The position numbers and the translations under genes were made by a program. A stretch of 64,000 bases of DNA, from positions 62,001 through 126,000 of the forward strand of contig NZ_BDBY01000034.1 in the NCBI RefSeq assembly GCF_001613225.1. Direction: 5' to 3'. The notes beneath the pieces were generated by a model. That model saw nothing but the letters and a program-made list of their open reading frames with translations. It searched no databases and was not told where the DNA came from. Positions 26,313-35,098 of this stretch are shown piece by piece. The stretch is from Nocardia pseudovaccinii NBRC 100343 (lineage in GTDB: Bacteria > Actinomycetota > Actinomycetes > Mycobacteriales > Mycobacteriaceae). Numbering within the stretch: position 1 is the first letter of the stretch; the number at the start of each line of letters is the position of its first letter.

Positions 26313-26705
26313 TCAGTAGTTGTGGCAGGTGTTCGCGATCTGGCGCAGCTTCTCGATCTTCTGCTGGCCCTCGGGCGAATTGCGCTTCTCTTCGATCTTG
26401 GTCCGCGCATTCGGGTGGTTGTCGATCCACTGCTGGGCGCGCTGCTTGCGCTGCTCGACCGGCAGCCCGAGGAATTCCTGCAGCTTCGCCTTGCGATCGG
26501 GGTGGCTGTCCAGGCGTTCGGCGAGCTTGGGCGCCTCGGCGTGAATGGCCGCATCCACCTGCGCGAAGCTGCATGTCGTCTCGATCAGTCCGCCGCCGAT
26601 GCCCGGTTGCGCCGAAGCGGTTCCAGGAACCAGTAGCGCCCCCGCCGCGAGCAGACCGCCGAGTGCAACAGCGGTTCGCACGAATCCGGTACGGGTGTAT
26701 GTCAT
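26313..26705 (-). CDS. Hemophore-related secreted protein
   Basis: 130 residues with a clear signal peptide (TAVALGGLLAAGALLVPGTASAQ, cleavage near 32). The mature part is helical with two conserved cysteines (TTCSFAQVD and the C-terminal NTCHNY) that probably form a disulfide, as in the mycobacterial hemophore-related family around Rv0203. Role in haem binding is by family only. It is convergent with the histidine kinase gene, 17 bases away. Confidence 0.8.
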   Translation of the reverse strand: MTYTRTGFVRTAVALGGLLAAGALLVPGTASAQPGIGGGLIETTCSFAQVDAAIHAEAPKLAERLDSHPDRKAKLQEFLGLPVEQRKQRAQQWIDNHPNARTKIEEKRNSPEGQQKIEKLRQIANTCHNY

Positions 26706-26795
26706 GACGAATGACCCTTTCCATTGGCGATCGGATCACGGCAGGCAGTGCCACGACCCGATGCACAGTCCATCAGGCAGGGTGTTTGTACAGCG

Positions 26796-27431
26796 CTAGG
26801 AACGGCGCACACGGGCAATCCAGGCAGCCTCATCGACAACGCTGCCCGGGGTGAGGCCGAGTTCTTGTGCCTCGACGACGGCCTCGCTGACACGTCCGCG
26901 ATACCGGGCGGGCTTCAGTTCTTCCAAATCCCAGCCCGCGCCGAACGGGTCGGAGATCGCGGAGCGGCTGATGCGCGGACCGAATCCGGGTTCAGTATCC
27001 GACAGCGCGAGGATGTGGAGGTAACCGCCGGGCTTCAGGACCCGGTGCAGGCTGCGCAGATAATCGGTCGGATCGCCGTTGTCGTGGGCGAAGACATGAA
27101 ACAGCGCACTGTCGAGAATGGTGTCGTAGCGCGGCTCGTCCCCCAGATTCAGCGCATCCGCCACCTCGAACCGCGCGGCTACACCATGCTCGCGCGCATT
27201 GGCCCTGGCATATGCGATCGCACTCGGCGCGAGATCCACCCCGAGCACGTCATAGCCGAGCTCGGTCAGCCGAATGGTGTGCTCACCGGCACCACACCCC
27301 ACATCGAGCACCGCACCCCGAATCCACCCCTGCTCGATCAGGTCGAGCACCGCGGGCTGCGGCTCCCCGATCACCCATGGAGCGGACCCGTTGTCATAGA
27401 CGGCATTCCAGAATTCAGGCGGTCGATTCAT
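26796..27431 (-). CDS. Class I SAM-dependent methyltransferase
   Basis: 211 residues from ATG 27431 (a TTG seven codons upstream is possible). Seen: FWNAVYDNGSAPWVIGEPQPAV near the N-terminus, SAM-binding motif I VLDVGCGAGEHT, acidic motif II GVDLAPSAIAYA, and LHRVLKPGGYLHILALS. This resembles thiopurine/tellurite-type or small-molecule methyltransferases of the Methyltransf_25 group. Divergent from a GNAT gene; substrate unknown. Confidence 0.87.
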   Translation of the reverse strand: MNRPPEFWNAVYDNGSAPWVIGEPQPAVLDLIEQGWIRGAVLDVGCGAGEHTIRLTELGYDVLGVDLAPSAIAYARANAREHGVAARFEVADALNLGDEPRYDTILDSALFHVFAHDNGDPTDYLRSLHRVLKPGGYLHILALSDTEPGFGPRISRSAISDPFGAGWDLEELKPARYRGRVSEAVVEAQELGLTPGSVVDEAAWIARVRRS

Positions 27432-27491
27432 ATCTCCAGCCTTCAACCTCAACCAGGGTTCATGTCAACCCCACCGGGCTACATTGCGTTG

Positions 27492-27992
27492 ATGACCGAT
27501 TCCCCGCACCTGCGCCCCGCCCGCCCCGAGGACGCCGAATCCATCGCGACCATCTGGTACGAAGGCTGGCGCGACGCCCACCTCGGCAATGTCCCCGACG
27601 AACTCGTCGCCGTCCGCCCTCAGGAATCGTTCGGCACGCGCGCCGAGGAGCGCATCTCCGACACGGTTATCGCGATCGTCGCCGACCAGGTAGCCGGTTT
27701 CGTCATGACCCTCGATGACGAAGTCGACCAGGTCTATCTATCCCGGCACCACCGCGGCACCGGAGTCGCCGCGTCCCTGCTCGGTGCCGCCGAGCAGCGC
27801 ATTCATGCTGGCGGTCATTCCCGCGCCTGGTTGGCCGTGGTTGCAGGCAACACCCGTGCCCGCGCCTTCTACGCCCGGCACGGATGGGTCGATGAGGGCC
27901 TGTTCAGCCACCGAGCACCTGGACCGGATGGCCCCGTGTCGGTTCCTGCCCATCGCTACGTCAAGCATCTGGGTTTTTCGCCGAAGCACTAG
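27492..27992 (+). CDS. GNAT-family N-acetyltransferase
   Basis: 166 residues. Seen: LRPARPEDAESIATIWYEGW at the start and the acetyl-CoA loop LSRHHRGTGVAASLLGAAEQRI near 95-115, then NTRARAFYARHGWVDEG. Another ATG ten codons upstream (27462) is an alternative start. Substrate cannot be told from sequence. Confidence 0.87.
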   Translation: MTDSPHLRPARPEDAESIATIWYEGWRDAHLGNVPDELVAVRPQESFGTRAEERISDTVIAIVADQVAGFVMTLDDEVDQVYLSRHHRGTGVAASLLGAAEQRIHAGGHSRAWLAVVAGNTRARAFYARHGWVDEGLFSHRAPGPDGPVSVPAHRYVKHLGFSPKH

Positions 27993-28129
27993 GCGCGGCT
28001 GGCCGTTGAACGCCGCGCGTTGCGGTTCGCCTGTCAAGTCGCGACGCGCGTAACTCCCGGCCATACCGAGCATCTCGACCAGCCCGTTATTGCGTTGCTC
28101 CACGTCGGATCAGCTGCCAACATCCCAGG

Positions 28130-28717
28130 ATGGACACCGAGCACCCCGCCGCGCTTGCGTCCGGAATCGCACCGCCTCAGCAGATCAACCTGGGCGATCT
28201 GCTGCTGCGCCGTTGGCAGCCCGAGGATCTGATGCCGCGATTCGACGCGGTCACCGCCTCCTTCGACCACCTCCATCCATGGATGGACTGGCTTGCCGAA
28301 CCCATGACACTCGAGCAGCACCGTGCCTTCGGCGACGCGATGGCGGCGAGTTGGCCGAGCCCCGACGGAAGCTGCAACTACGGCATCTTCGACGTCGACG
28401 GGACTCTACTCGGTGCGATCGGAATCCACGACCGCGTCGGTCCGCGCACACTGGAAATCGGCTACTGGTGCCATGTCGCGCATACCGGCCGCGGAATAGT
28501 CACCCGCGCCGCCGCCGCGCTGACTCGAATCGCATTAGCCCTATCTGGCATCGACCACGTCGAAATCCACTGCGACGAAGCCAATATCCGCAGCGCCGCG
28601 GTCCCCCGCCGACTCGGATACCGGCTCGACCGGATCGCACCACGCGAGGTGCGCGCCCCCGCGGAGTCGGGCCGCGGGATGTTCTGGATCAAAGACGGCC
28701 GAGGCCAGAATGTGTGA
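28130..28717 (+). CDS. RimJ/RimL-type GNAT acetyltransferase
   Basis: 195 residues. Seen: LGDLLLRRWQPEDLMPRFDAV, FDHLHPWMDWL, a central GAIGIHDRV and the acetyl-CoA region EIGYWCHVAHTGRGIVTRAAAAL, ending in NIRSAAVPRRLGYRLD. This is the RimL/ribosomal-protein N-acetyltransferase group, which also contains small-molecule acetylators. Only AGG precedes the ATG, so the ribosome site is weak. Confidence 0.86.
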   Translation: MDTEHPAALASGIAPPQQINLGDLLLRRWQPEDLMPRFDAVTASFDHLHPWMDWLAEPMTLEQHRAFGDAMAASWPSPDGSCNYGIFDVDGTLLGAIGIHDRVGPRTLEIGYWCHVAHTGRGIVTRAAAALTRIALALSGIDHVEIHCDEANIRSAAVPRRLGYRLDRIAPREVRAPAESGRGMFWIKDGRGQNV

Positions 28718-28765
28718 GCGCCGCATGAGACGTTTCCGCGCGAAGACCGACAGGAGTTGCCTGCC

Positions 28766-29002
28766 ATGGCGGACCGCCACCTGATCGACGTGCACGTGCT
28801 GCTCACCGATGGTGACCGGCTGCTGCTGACCCAACGTCGAGGCAATGACGCTTTCGCTGGTCGCTGGCATTTGCCGTCCGGCAAACTCGACGCCGATGAG
28901 CCGATCACCGCAGCCGCTGCCCGGGAAGCCTGCGAAGAGGTGACAGGGCTGAGGGAGACCAGCCTTTCGCAAAAGTATCCCGGCGGCACCGCCTATAGCT
29001 GA
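28766..29002 (+). pseudogene. Truncated Nudix hydrolase
   Basis: 78 residues with a Nudix fold start (LIDVHVLLTDGDRLLLTQRRG, FAGRWHLPSGKLD) and a Nudix box G-x5-E-x7-REACEE-VTGL that carries one extra residue before the final G. The protein ends about 15 residues after the box, whereas family members have 130-160 residues, so the C-terminal half is lost. CAGGAG nine bases before the ATG shows the start was once functional. A short functional form is unlikely. Confidence 0.75.
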
Positions 29003-29011
29003 AACGCTCAG

Positions 29012-29251
29012 TCAGGTACCTGTGTCGTGGAGGCCGACCGACTCACCCCTTGCCGCGTCGCTCTTGTCCAAGTCGGCATCCAGGAGCCAGCCGTCTTCGC
29101 CGACTCGACACAGCCAGCCATCGGCCGTGCGCTCGTAGATCGGAGCGCTGTCAACGGGGGCGAGGTCGAGTTTGAAATGGGTTTCTTCGTGAAAGGCGGC
29201 GAGCAATGCGCGCACAGATGGAGCGATCTCGCCCCGAGGGATCTCGGACAT
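29012..29251 (-). CDS. Unknown small protein (third gene of cassette)
   Basis: 79 residues, acidic, no membrane segment. Not recognised; seen YERTADGWLCRVGEDGWLLDADLD, a GW-rich repeat-like stretch. GGAGG precedes the ATG at 29251, and the gene follows the stop of the 29257 gene after five bases. It is convergent with the Nudix remnant, nine bases away. Confidence 0.6.
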   Translation of the reverse strand: MSEIPRGEIAPSVRALLAAFHEETHFKLDLAPVDSAPIYERTADGWLCRVGEDGWLLDADLDKSDAARGESVGLHDTGT

Positions 29252-29256
29252 CTGCC

Positions 29257-29568
29257 CTATGCCTCCGATGAGTCCGGCAGGATCTTCGAATTCATGAGCG
29301 CCGCCCAATAGTCGTCTCGAAGCGCGTCCCACAGATCACTGTGCTTGGGCAGCAACTCCCGAGCGGCGGCCAAATCGGGATACGGATCGAATATGACCGT
29401 TCCGGGTTGCGCATCCGTCAGCGGGGCGCGCGACGGCAAGCAGTACGCGGCGAACGACTCCGAAGTGAGCTGCACGCGCAACACCCGCGCGGAGCATCCG
29501 ACAAGCTGCCACACGGCAACCTTGCGACCGTCCCGAGTTTGCGCGGTACGCAGCCGATCTCGTCGCAT
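29257..29568 (-). CDS. Unknown small protein (second gene of cassette)
   Basis: 103 residues; a GTG one codon earlier overlaps the upstream gene's stop (GTGTGATG). Not recognised. Seen: AVWQLVGCSARVLRVQLTSESF and VIFDPYPDLAAARELLPKHSDLWDALRDDYWAALMNS, probably a small alpha/beta fold. Part of a three-gene minus-strand unit divergent from an XRE regulator. Confidence 0.6.
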   Translation of the reverse strand: MRRDRLRTAQTRDGRKVAVWQLVGCSARVLRVQLTSESFAAYCLPSRAPLTDAQPGTVIFDPYPDLAAARELLPKHSDLWDALRDDYWAALMNSKILPDSSEA

Positions 29569-29750
29569 CACACCGCCCCACGATTCGCAGGTGCCGTCGA
29601 CTCGATACCCCGGCGCTCAGTTCGCCCAGAGTGTCCGGCCCACTCGCGAATGGCATCCGCGAACCGCTCGACCACATCGGCCGTAGCACCGCTGTACGCG
29701 ACTGGCGGCCCCGCAATCGGATACCGCTGCGGCAGTTCCGAATTCGTCAT
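29568..29750 (-). CDS. Unknown 60-residue protein (first gene of cassette)
   Basis: Starts at an ATG preceded by GGGGAGGG, a very strong ribosome site, and reads MTNSELPQRYPIAGPPVAY then a helix ADVVERFADAIREWAG. Function unknown. The strong start and the tight spacing with the two next genes argue that all three are real. 143 bases separate it from the divergent XRE regulator. Confidence 0.6.
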   Translation of the reverse strand: MTNSELPQRYPIAGPPVAYSGATADVVERFADAIREWAGHSGRTERRGIESTAPANRGAV

Positions 29751-29893
29751 GATCCCTCCCCTTGACTGCAGTCGACGCACCCGAGACCTCGGATGCCCAT
29801 AAAGCGTCGCCGACCAGCCACTTCGATCCCAGCCACGAAACCGCACGCAAGTAATACGCTTCTGATACCGAGCGTTGTCGACGCGGACTGGGG

Positions 29894-31249
29894 GTGGCCA
29901 TGATCGTTACCAATTGGACCGGTATCGAAGTCAAGGCTCTTCGCATTGCCGCTCTACGACTCACCCAGGAAGCGTTCGCGGAGCAGCTCGGCTACCAGCC
30001 GGTGACCGTGCGGAAATGGGAGCGTGCGCTCGACACCCGTCCAGTCCGCGGCAAGTCCGCACTGGACCTCGACACCGAACTCGCACGGCTGAACGACAAC
30101 CAGGCCGAACGGTTTTGGGCGGCCGTCACCGAAGCGCGTTCGACAGTTTCGGTGCATCCTGGCGTGTATGGGGCCGACGCCTCGACCGATCGGTCTGGCG
30201 GCTCGCTCGGTATCTACGCGTGGGAAGTCGATGGTGACGTGAAACGGCGGGAGTTCGAGAAGTTGGCTGCGGCAACTGGTGCCGCTGTGGTTCTGAACTC
30301 GTGGGATCTCCATGGAGACCGACTCGGCATGTCCGATGCGCGGAGACTGCTCGACCGCGTCGACCAACTGGTGAGTGAGGATCAGCGAGTTGGTGGGGCA
30401 CCCCTTGTGAGCTACGCCGTAGAAGGACTTGCCCGCGCCAAGAACCAGCTGGAAACATGCGCGTTCGATGCGGCCACAGGCGACGCATTCGCCAGTGCGA
30501 CCGGCGAACTAGCGGTAATGACCGCGTGGCTGGCATTCGATGCGGACATGCATCCGCTAGCGCGGCGCTGCTTCTCCGATGCCATGGCGCTGGCGAGTCA
30601 GGCAGATAACGCCGATCTGACCGCGCACACGTGCTTATATGCGGCGAACCAGTCGATCGCACTCACCCAGATGGGACAGGTAAGCCCGCACCATGCGCTG
30701 AAGCTGGTCGATCGAGCGCGAGATCTCATGCGGGGCAGACCATCTGGGCGGATCCACGCCCTGATCGCGATCCGGCAGGCACAGGCTGTGGGCCTGCTCG
30801 GGGATCGCAGCGCATTCGGGCGTGCGATTGCTACCGCGTGGCGGGAGGTAGACCAGGCAGTGGAGCACGAGCCCATCGAAGAATGCCCGGCCTGGCTGCG
30901 GTTCGTCGGCCACGCCGAGGTCCGCGGCCATGAGGCACGCGGATATGGACGCGTCGGCGACCTCACGAGGGCGGTGGATCTGCTGGAGGTGGCTGTGAAC
31001 GACCAAGCGTCCGTTCGTAATTCGGTAAATGCCCGGGCATGGTTGGCGTCGGCGCGGGCCGCGACCGGGGACATCGCAGGCGCACTCGCCGAAGCGATGC
31101 CCGTAATAGAGCATCTGGGCAATACGGTTTCGTCACCTCGCACCGTAAGGGTCCTCGTACCTGTCCGGCGAGCCACTTCCGGTTCGTCCATGGGGACGGA
31201 ATTCGGTCAGCGCTTCGACACCCTCACACAAACAGCGATCAACGCATGA
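29894..31249 (+). CDS. XRE-type regulator with TPR-like repeats
   Basis: 451 residues from GTG 29894 (ATG 29900 is an alternative). Seen: N-terminal HTH (RIAALRLTQEAFAEQLGYQPVTVRKWERAL, about 14-45) and a long helical C-terminal part (about 160-430) with repeated TPR-like pairs such as AFGRAIATAWREVDQAV and LTRAVDLLEVAVND. Such actinobacterial regulators often control morphology or secondary metabolism, possibly through small partner proteins. It overlaps the GNAT gene by ATGA and is divergent from three small genes. Confidence 0.85.
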   Translation: MAMIVTNWTGIEVKALRIAALRLTQEAFAEQLGYQPVTVRKWERALDTRPVRGKSALDLDTELARLNDNQAERFWAAVTEARSTVSVHPGVYGADASTDRSGGSLGIYAWEVDGDVKRREFEKLAAATGAAVVLNSWDLHGDRLGMSDARRLLDRVDQLVSEDQRVGGAPLVSYAVEGLARAKNQLETCAFDAATGDAFASATGELAVMTAWLAFDADMHPLARRCFSDAMALASQADNADLTAHTCLYAANQSIALTQMGQVSPHHALKLVDRARDLMRGRPSGRIHALIAIRQAQAVGLLGDRSAFGRAIATAWREVDQAVEHEPIEECPAWLRFVGHAEVRGHEARGYGRVGDLTRAVDLLEVAVNDQASVRNSVNARAWLASARAATGDIAGALAEAMPVIEHLGNTVSSPRTVRVLVPVRRATSGSSMGTEFGQRFDTLTQTAINA

Positions 31250-31830
31250 AACCGCCCGACGCAGTTGTATTCCAGCACCTCGATGCCGCGCAGGCCCGCG
31301 AGCTCCGCGCGACAGTGGCCGACATCTACCGCCGGTCCTACGTGGACGCGATCGCGTCCGGCGACCCATTCGACTCGCCCGACCAGTTCATGCATCGCTT
31401 CGACACCTACACCGCCCCAACGCGCGCCGACGTATTCGCGATGGTCATCGCATACTTCGACGGTCGACCAGCCGGACAAACCTGGGGATGGACACTCAGC
31501 CCAAATGCCGCCTGGTGGAAGAACTTTCAACCTGACAGCACGACCGTCGACCGCGACGCCTTCACCGTCGAAGACGGCACCCGTACCTTCGCGCTATCGG
31601 AAATCATGGTATGCGCGAACAACACCGGCCAAGGCTTGGCCCGAAACCTGCACGACAAGCTGCTGAACAGCCGACCCGAGCGACGCTCGACACTCTTGGT
31701 CGAGCCGGAAAACGAGCGCGCCTACCGGGCATATCGAAACTGGGGCTGGACCCGCGTCGGGATCACCAAACCGAGCTGGCCCGACGCACCCACATTCGAC
31801 GTGCTGATCCGCGAACTGCCCACTGCCTGA
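31246..31830 (+). CDS. GNAT-family acetyltransferase coupled to XRE regulator
   Basis: 194 residues. Seen: AVVFQHLDAAQARELRATVADIYRRSYV, LSEIMVCANNTGQGLARNLHDKLL (acetyl-CoA loop) and ERAYRAYRNWGWTRVG. The start overlaps the regulator stop, so the two are co-translated. The substrate could be a small molecule or the regulator itself; the latter is only a possibility. Confidence 0.82.
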   Translation: MKPPDAVVFQHLDAAQARELRATVADIYRRSYVDAIASGDPFDSPDQFMHRFDTYTAPTRADVFAMVIAYFDGRPAGQTWGWTLSPNAAWWKNFQPDSTTVDRDAFTVEDGTRTFALSEIMVCANNTGQGLARNLHDKLLNSRPERRSTLLVEPENERAYRAYRNWGWTRVGITKPSWPDAPTFDVLIRELPTA

Positions 31831-31920
31831 GCGGAAATACCCGGCATGAATCACTTCGGTCGACAGGCGCGAGCGATCACGCAATCGGCAAGCTGAACGC
31901 CCCGATGAGCGACAGCCAAG

Positions 31921-32163
31921 CTAGGGGCAGGCCAGTGATTGCTGTCCATCGGCGACGATCTGCATACACACCCAGCCATCGTCCAGCCGCCACACATTGT
32001 CTACGGGGACGAGCGGGATAAGCATGGGGGCGTTGCCATCCGGGGAGGTGGTGCTGGTGGTGGCGATAAGGCGATTGCGGCCTATGTCGGTGGTCTTATC
32101 GACATTCACCTCGAAGGCGAAATGGTAGGTCCGGGCCAGTTTTTGGTGATGCGACCGAGACAT
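31921..32163 (-). CDS. Unknown 80-residue protein
   Basis: Reads MSRSHHQKLARTYHFAFEVNV then VWRLDDGWVCMQIVADGQQ. Not recognised; no signal peptide. GGGGAGGGG lies about ten bases before the ATG. It follows the XRE/PLD-like regulator on the same strand after 74 bases and may be its partner. Confidence 0.5.
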   Translation of the reverse strand: MSRSHHQKLARTYHFAFEVNVDKTTDIGRNRLIATTSTTSPDGNAPMLIPLVPVDNVWRLDDGWVCMQIVADGQQSLACP

Positions 32164-32237
32164 TGCGGAATCCCCTCCCCGCCGAGTCGATACCGGCGCC
32201 CGTTGCCGAGGTTAGCAGCGGTGATCGCGGAGCGGCG

Positions 32238-33035
32238 TCATTCGAGTTCGCGTCCGGCCAGCCAAAGTTGTTCGAAATGCCCGATCGCGCCTCGAACGAA
32301 TGCCGGTTCGTCGATACGGAATCCACTCAGCTGCTGAGTGGTTCCCGTGGTGAAGGCAAGAAAGGCGACGGCGTCGTCGAAGATGGCGAAGTTGACCGCG
32401 TCGGCCGCCAGCGGCCAGTCGATTACTCGGATGCGGTAGTTCGGATGCTCAGCTGCTGCCTTCGCCAATTGTTGGGCCCACACCATCATCTCTTCGTTGG
32501 GTGTGGCGATGACCCGGCGGACCGAGCGTCGGCCAGGTGCCTCCGACCACGCGACGATCGCGTTGAAGTACGCGGCAGCCGCGCGGCTGGTCTTCTCATC
32601 GGTGAAACTGAGGAAGTAGGCAGCTGGCCGTAGTCTGATGTAGCTCGTCATGATTCGGTAGCGTGCCCGGTGTACTTCGGCGAGCATCGCAGTGTAGAAC
32701 TCGCTGTCAGATACCGGCGTCAACGTCGCACCTGCGTGCGCCGCGTGACCGCTGAAGCTGGCACTGTCGACGCCGCGTGATCGGTCGGCTCGCATCCAAC
32801 GCTGCTTCCACTCCGAGCTATCGCCGCCGCAAGCTTCGACGAATGCCTGTGTCTGCTCCCAGGAAGGGAGCCGGTGGCCGTTGAGTATCGCGGAGACGGT
32901 GGCGTTACTCGCGTTGATCGCAGCCGCGAGCACTCGATATTTCGGACCGCCTGCGGCGCGGTGTAATTCCCTCAGCGACAGGGCGAAGCTTTCGGTAGGC
33001 CGGTCCGGATCGAGCGGACGGCGAGCAGACGGCAT
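32238..33035 (-). CDS. XRE-family regulator with PLD-like C-terminal domain
   Basis: 265 residues from ATG 33035; a longer frame begins at 33068 without a better start. Seen: N-terminal HTH (LSLRELHRAAGGPKYRVLAAAINASNATVSAILNGHRLPSWE, about 20-60) and a C-terminal region with EFYTAMLAEVHRARYRIMTSYI, VRRVIATPNEEMMVWA and FAIFDDAVAFLAFTTG, which looks like one half of a phospholipase-D-like fold lacking the HKD motif. Such domains may sense a ligand. Divergent from the 33230 gene. Confidence 0.78.
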   Translation of the reverse strand: MPSARRPLDPDRPTESFALSLRELHRAAGGPKYRVLAAAINASNATVSAILNGHRLPSWEQTQAFVEACGGDSSEWKQRWMRADRSRGVDSASFSGHAAHAGATLTPVSDSEFYTAMLAEVHRARYRIMTSYIRLRPAAYFLSFTDEKTSRAAAAYFNAIVAWSEAPGRRSVRRVIATPNEEMMVWAQQLAKAAAEHPNYRIRVIDWPLAADAVNFAIFDDAVAFLAFTTGTTQQLSGFRIDEPAFVRGAIGHFEQLWLAGRELE

Positions 33036-33229
33036 CGGTGAACCCCCTGATGGAAGATACCGGTTCATTATCCGTCGTTGTCAGTGTCGATCCGGATTTT
33101 TCCGTCCGGGCTCGATCGCATCCGAAGCAGCAGCGTCCTGATCCGGTCTCCGTCTCTTCTGCCGATGTCGCGGCTATACCTGACATTACGGCTGTGCGCG
33201 GGCGCGGCGTGTTCGAAGGATGTGACGTA

Positions 33230-33493
33230 ATGCCCAGTGAAACAACAAGATTTGGCGACCGGGAGCAGACCGTCCGACGGCTCGCTCACCCGCCGCTGTC
33301 CACGCAGCAGTGTGCCGCGCTACAGACACTCGCGGCCATTGTCGCGTTGGCAGACGCATGTGCGACAACGTGGTTGTTCGCCGCGGGAATCGCGGCCTGC
33401 CTCACGCTCGCGAGGCCGCTGGGTACCGGTGTCCGATGGTGTCTGGCCGCCTTCCACCTGCCACGAGGCCGGAGAACCGCAGTCGATGCCTGA
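33230..33493 (+). CDS. Small unknown protein with hydrophobic centre
   Basis: 87 residues from ATG 33230, with AAGGA upstream. Seen: a basic N-terminus and two hydrophobic stretches (AALQTLAAIVALADACATT and WLFAAGIAACLTLA) that could form a hairpin in the membrane. Not recognised. It is divergent from the XRE/PLD-like regulator across about 194 bases and may be regulated by it. Confidence 0.5.
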   Translation: MPSETTRFGDREQTVRRLAHPPLSTQQCAALQTLAAIVALADACATTWLFAAGIAACLTLARPLGTGVRWCLAAFHLPRGRRTAVDA

Positions 33494-33665
33494 CCGGCAC
33501 GACAAGCAGCGTAATGCCGCAACACGAGTGCTTCCGAACGACCTGGACTCCCTTGTCCTTTTCGTACTTGCGCACCGCCCCGGTTTGCTGCCGCCTGCTC
33601 GGGCTGTTGTGTGCGATCCACTCGGGCCCGGCCCGCTTTGTCGCCGTGGCCCGGCCGGGAAACAT

Positions 33666-34730
33666 TCATCTGGCGACTGGATGTCGGTCGGTGGCGCGCA
33701 GGGGCGCGCCGACGTGGTGCATGTGCCGCAGCGCCTCGCGGTAGGAGGAGATCAGCCCGGTCTCGTGGTATGGCACGCCGATTTCGGCGCAGTAGTCGCG
33801 GACGATCACCTGGGCGTGACGCAGGTTCGGCGTCGGCATGCTCGGGAACAAGTGGTGCTCGATCTGATAGTTGAGGCCGCCGAGGGCGAGGTCGGTCAGC
33901 GCGCCACCTCGCACGTTGCGGGAGGTCAGCACCTGCCTGCGCAAGTAGTCGGGGCGGTCGTCGCCGGTCAGGGTTGGCATGCCCTTGTGGTTCGGGGCGA
34001 AGATGCAGCCCATGTACAGGCCGAACAGCGCCTGGTGGACAGCGAGGAACGCGAAGGCTTTGTCGGCGGGCAGGACCGCGAACAATGCGGCCAGATAGGC
34101 GGCGAAGTGGCCGAAGAGCAGCGCGCCCTCCAATCCGCGGTATTTGATCGATCGATTTCTGAGCGCACGTGCTCCGGCCACATGGAGGTTCAGGCCCTCC
34201 AGCATCAGTAGGGGGAAGAACAGGAAGGCCTGCGCCTTCCCGATGAGACGAGGCAGACCATGGCTGGCCCGCGCCTGCCGTTGTGACCAGACCAGGATGT
34301 CGGGGGCGACATCGGGGTCGAGTTCCTCGTGGTTCGGATTGGCGTGATGCCGGGTGTGCTTGTCCTGCCACCAGCCATAGGCAAGGCCTATGCCAGCGTT
34401 GCCGACCAGTCGGCCCACGACTTCTGTCGGCCGCCGCAACCGGAAGACTTGGCGGTGCGCGACATCGTGCATGACGAGTGCGACCTGCGCGCACGTCACG
34501 GCCATGAGCGCCGCGACCACGAGCGTCCACCACGAGTCGCCCACGAGGACGAACGCCACCCAGCCGACCGCGAACGCAATCCCGACGAGGCCGAGCCGGA
34601 CGGCGTAGTAGACGGGACGCCGGTTCATCAGTCCCGCTTCGGTGATCCGGCGCAGCAGACGGGCGAAATCACCGCCGCCGCGCCGCGATGACTGTGGACA
34701 TGACTGTGCAGCAAACGCCGGTGTCGTCAT
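33666..34730 (-). CDS. Membrane fatty-acid desaturase
   Basis: 354-residue acyl-CoA desaturase with the three histidine boxes: HDVAHRQ near 89, HTRHHANPNH near 126, and QIEHHLFP near 297. The third box has Gln as its first residue, as in front-end (delta-5/delta-6) and linoleoyl-CoA-type desaturases. Hydrophobic segments flank the boxes (LGLVGIAFAVGWVAFVLVG; AFLFFPLLMLEGL; LFGHFAAYLAALFAVL). GAGGAAG precedes the ATG. No ferredoxin or reductase gene is adjacent. Likely alters membrane or mycolate precursor lipids; substrate position is not certain. Confidence 0.88.
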   Translation of the reverse strand: MTTPAFAAQSCPQSSRRGGGDFARLLRRITEAGLMNRRPVYYAVRLGLVGIAFAVGWVAFVLVGDSWWTLVVAALMAVTCAQVALVMHDVAHRQVFRLRRPTEVVGRLVGNAGIGLAYGWWQDKHTRHHANPNHEELDPDVAPDILVWSQRQARASHGLPRLIGKAQAFLFFPLLMLEGLNLHVAGARALRNRSIKYRGLEGALLFGHFAAYLAALFAVLPADKAFAFLAVHQALFGLYMGCIFAPNHKGMPTLTGDDRPDYLRRQVLTSRNVRGGALTDLALGGLNYQIEHHLFPSMPTPNLRHAQVIVRDYCAEIGVPYHETGLISSYREALRHMHHVGAPLRATDRHPVAR

Positions 34731-35098
34731 AGATCTTCCTCAGAGCCGAGTCGGAGATGCCACCTCCGCCCGTCTTCGATGCCGACCGGTCGATGTCGAT
34801 CGGAGATCTGATCCAGCGGCCGCTGCTCGGTGCGTCCGGAGCGGGGTGACGATTTCGATACACCGAAGCTAACGGCCGGAATCTCATCCCATGTAATCCC
34901 TTGGTATGACCCGGAATCGGACCGTGGTGTGATATCGGATGTCCACCGCAGACCGAGGATCCGGGATGCGGATCCGGACGCATGGTGTCGTGTCGGTGGG
35001 CGGACTGCACCGGCGGGCGCCATCAGGCCGCGCGCTCACTACCGGCACGGCGGTGGCACAGTGAACCAGAGGCGGCCCGGAGAGTAGAGGAACAGACC
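34731..35098. other. Intergenic stretch, no gene seen
   Basis: 368 bases between the divergent desaturase and methyltransferase genes. It carries a direct repeat of GGATCC-rich sequence near 34956-34975 and otherwise nothing that I can name. It must contain both promoters. Confidence 0.4.

Noticed and set aside
33486..33700. Open frame following the 33230 gene
   Set aside because: Overlaps the previous stop and the desaturase end, with no ribosome site or recognisable content.
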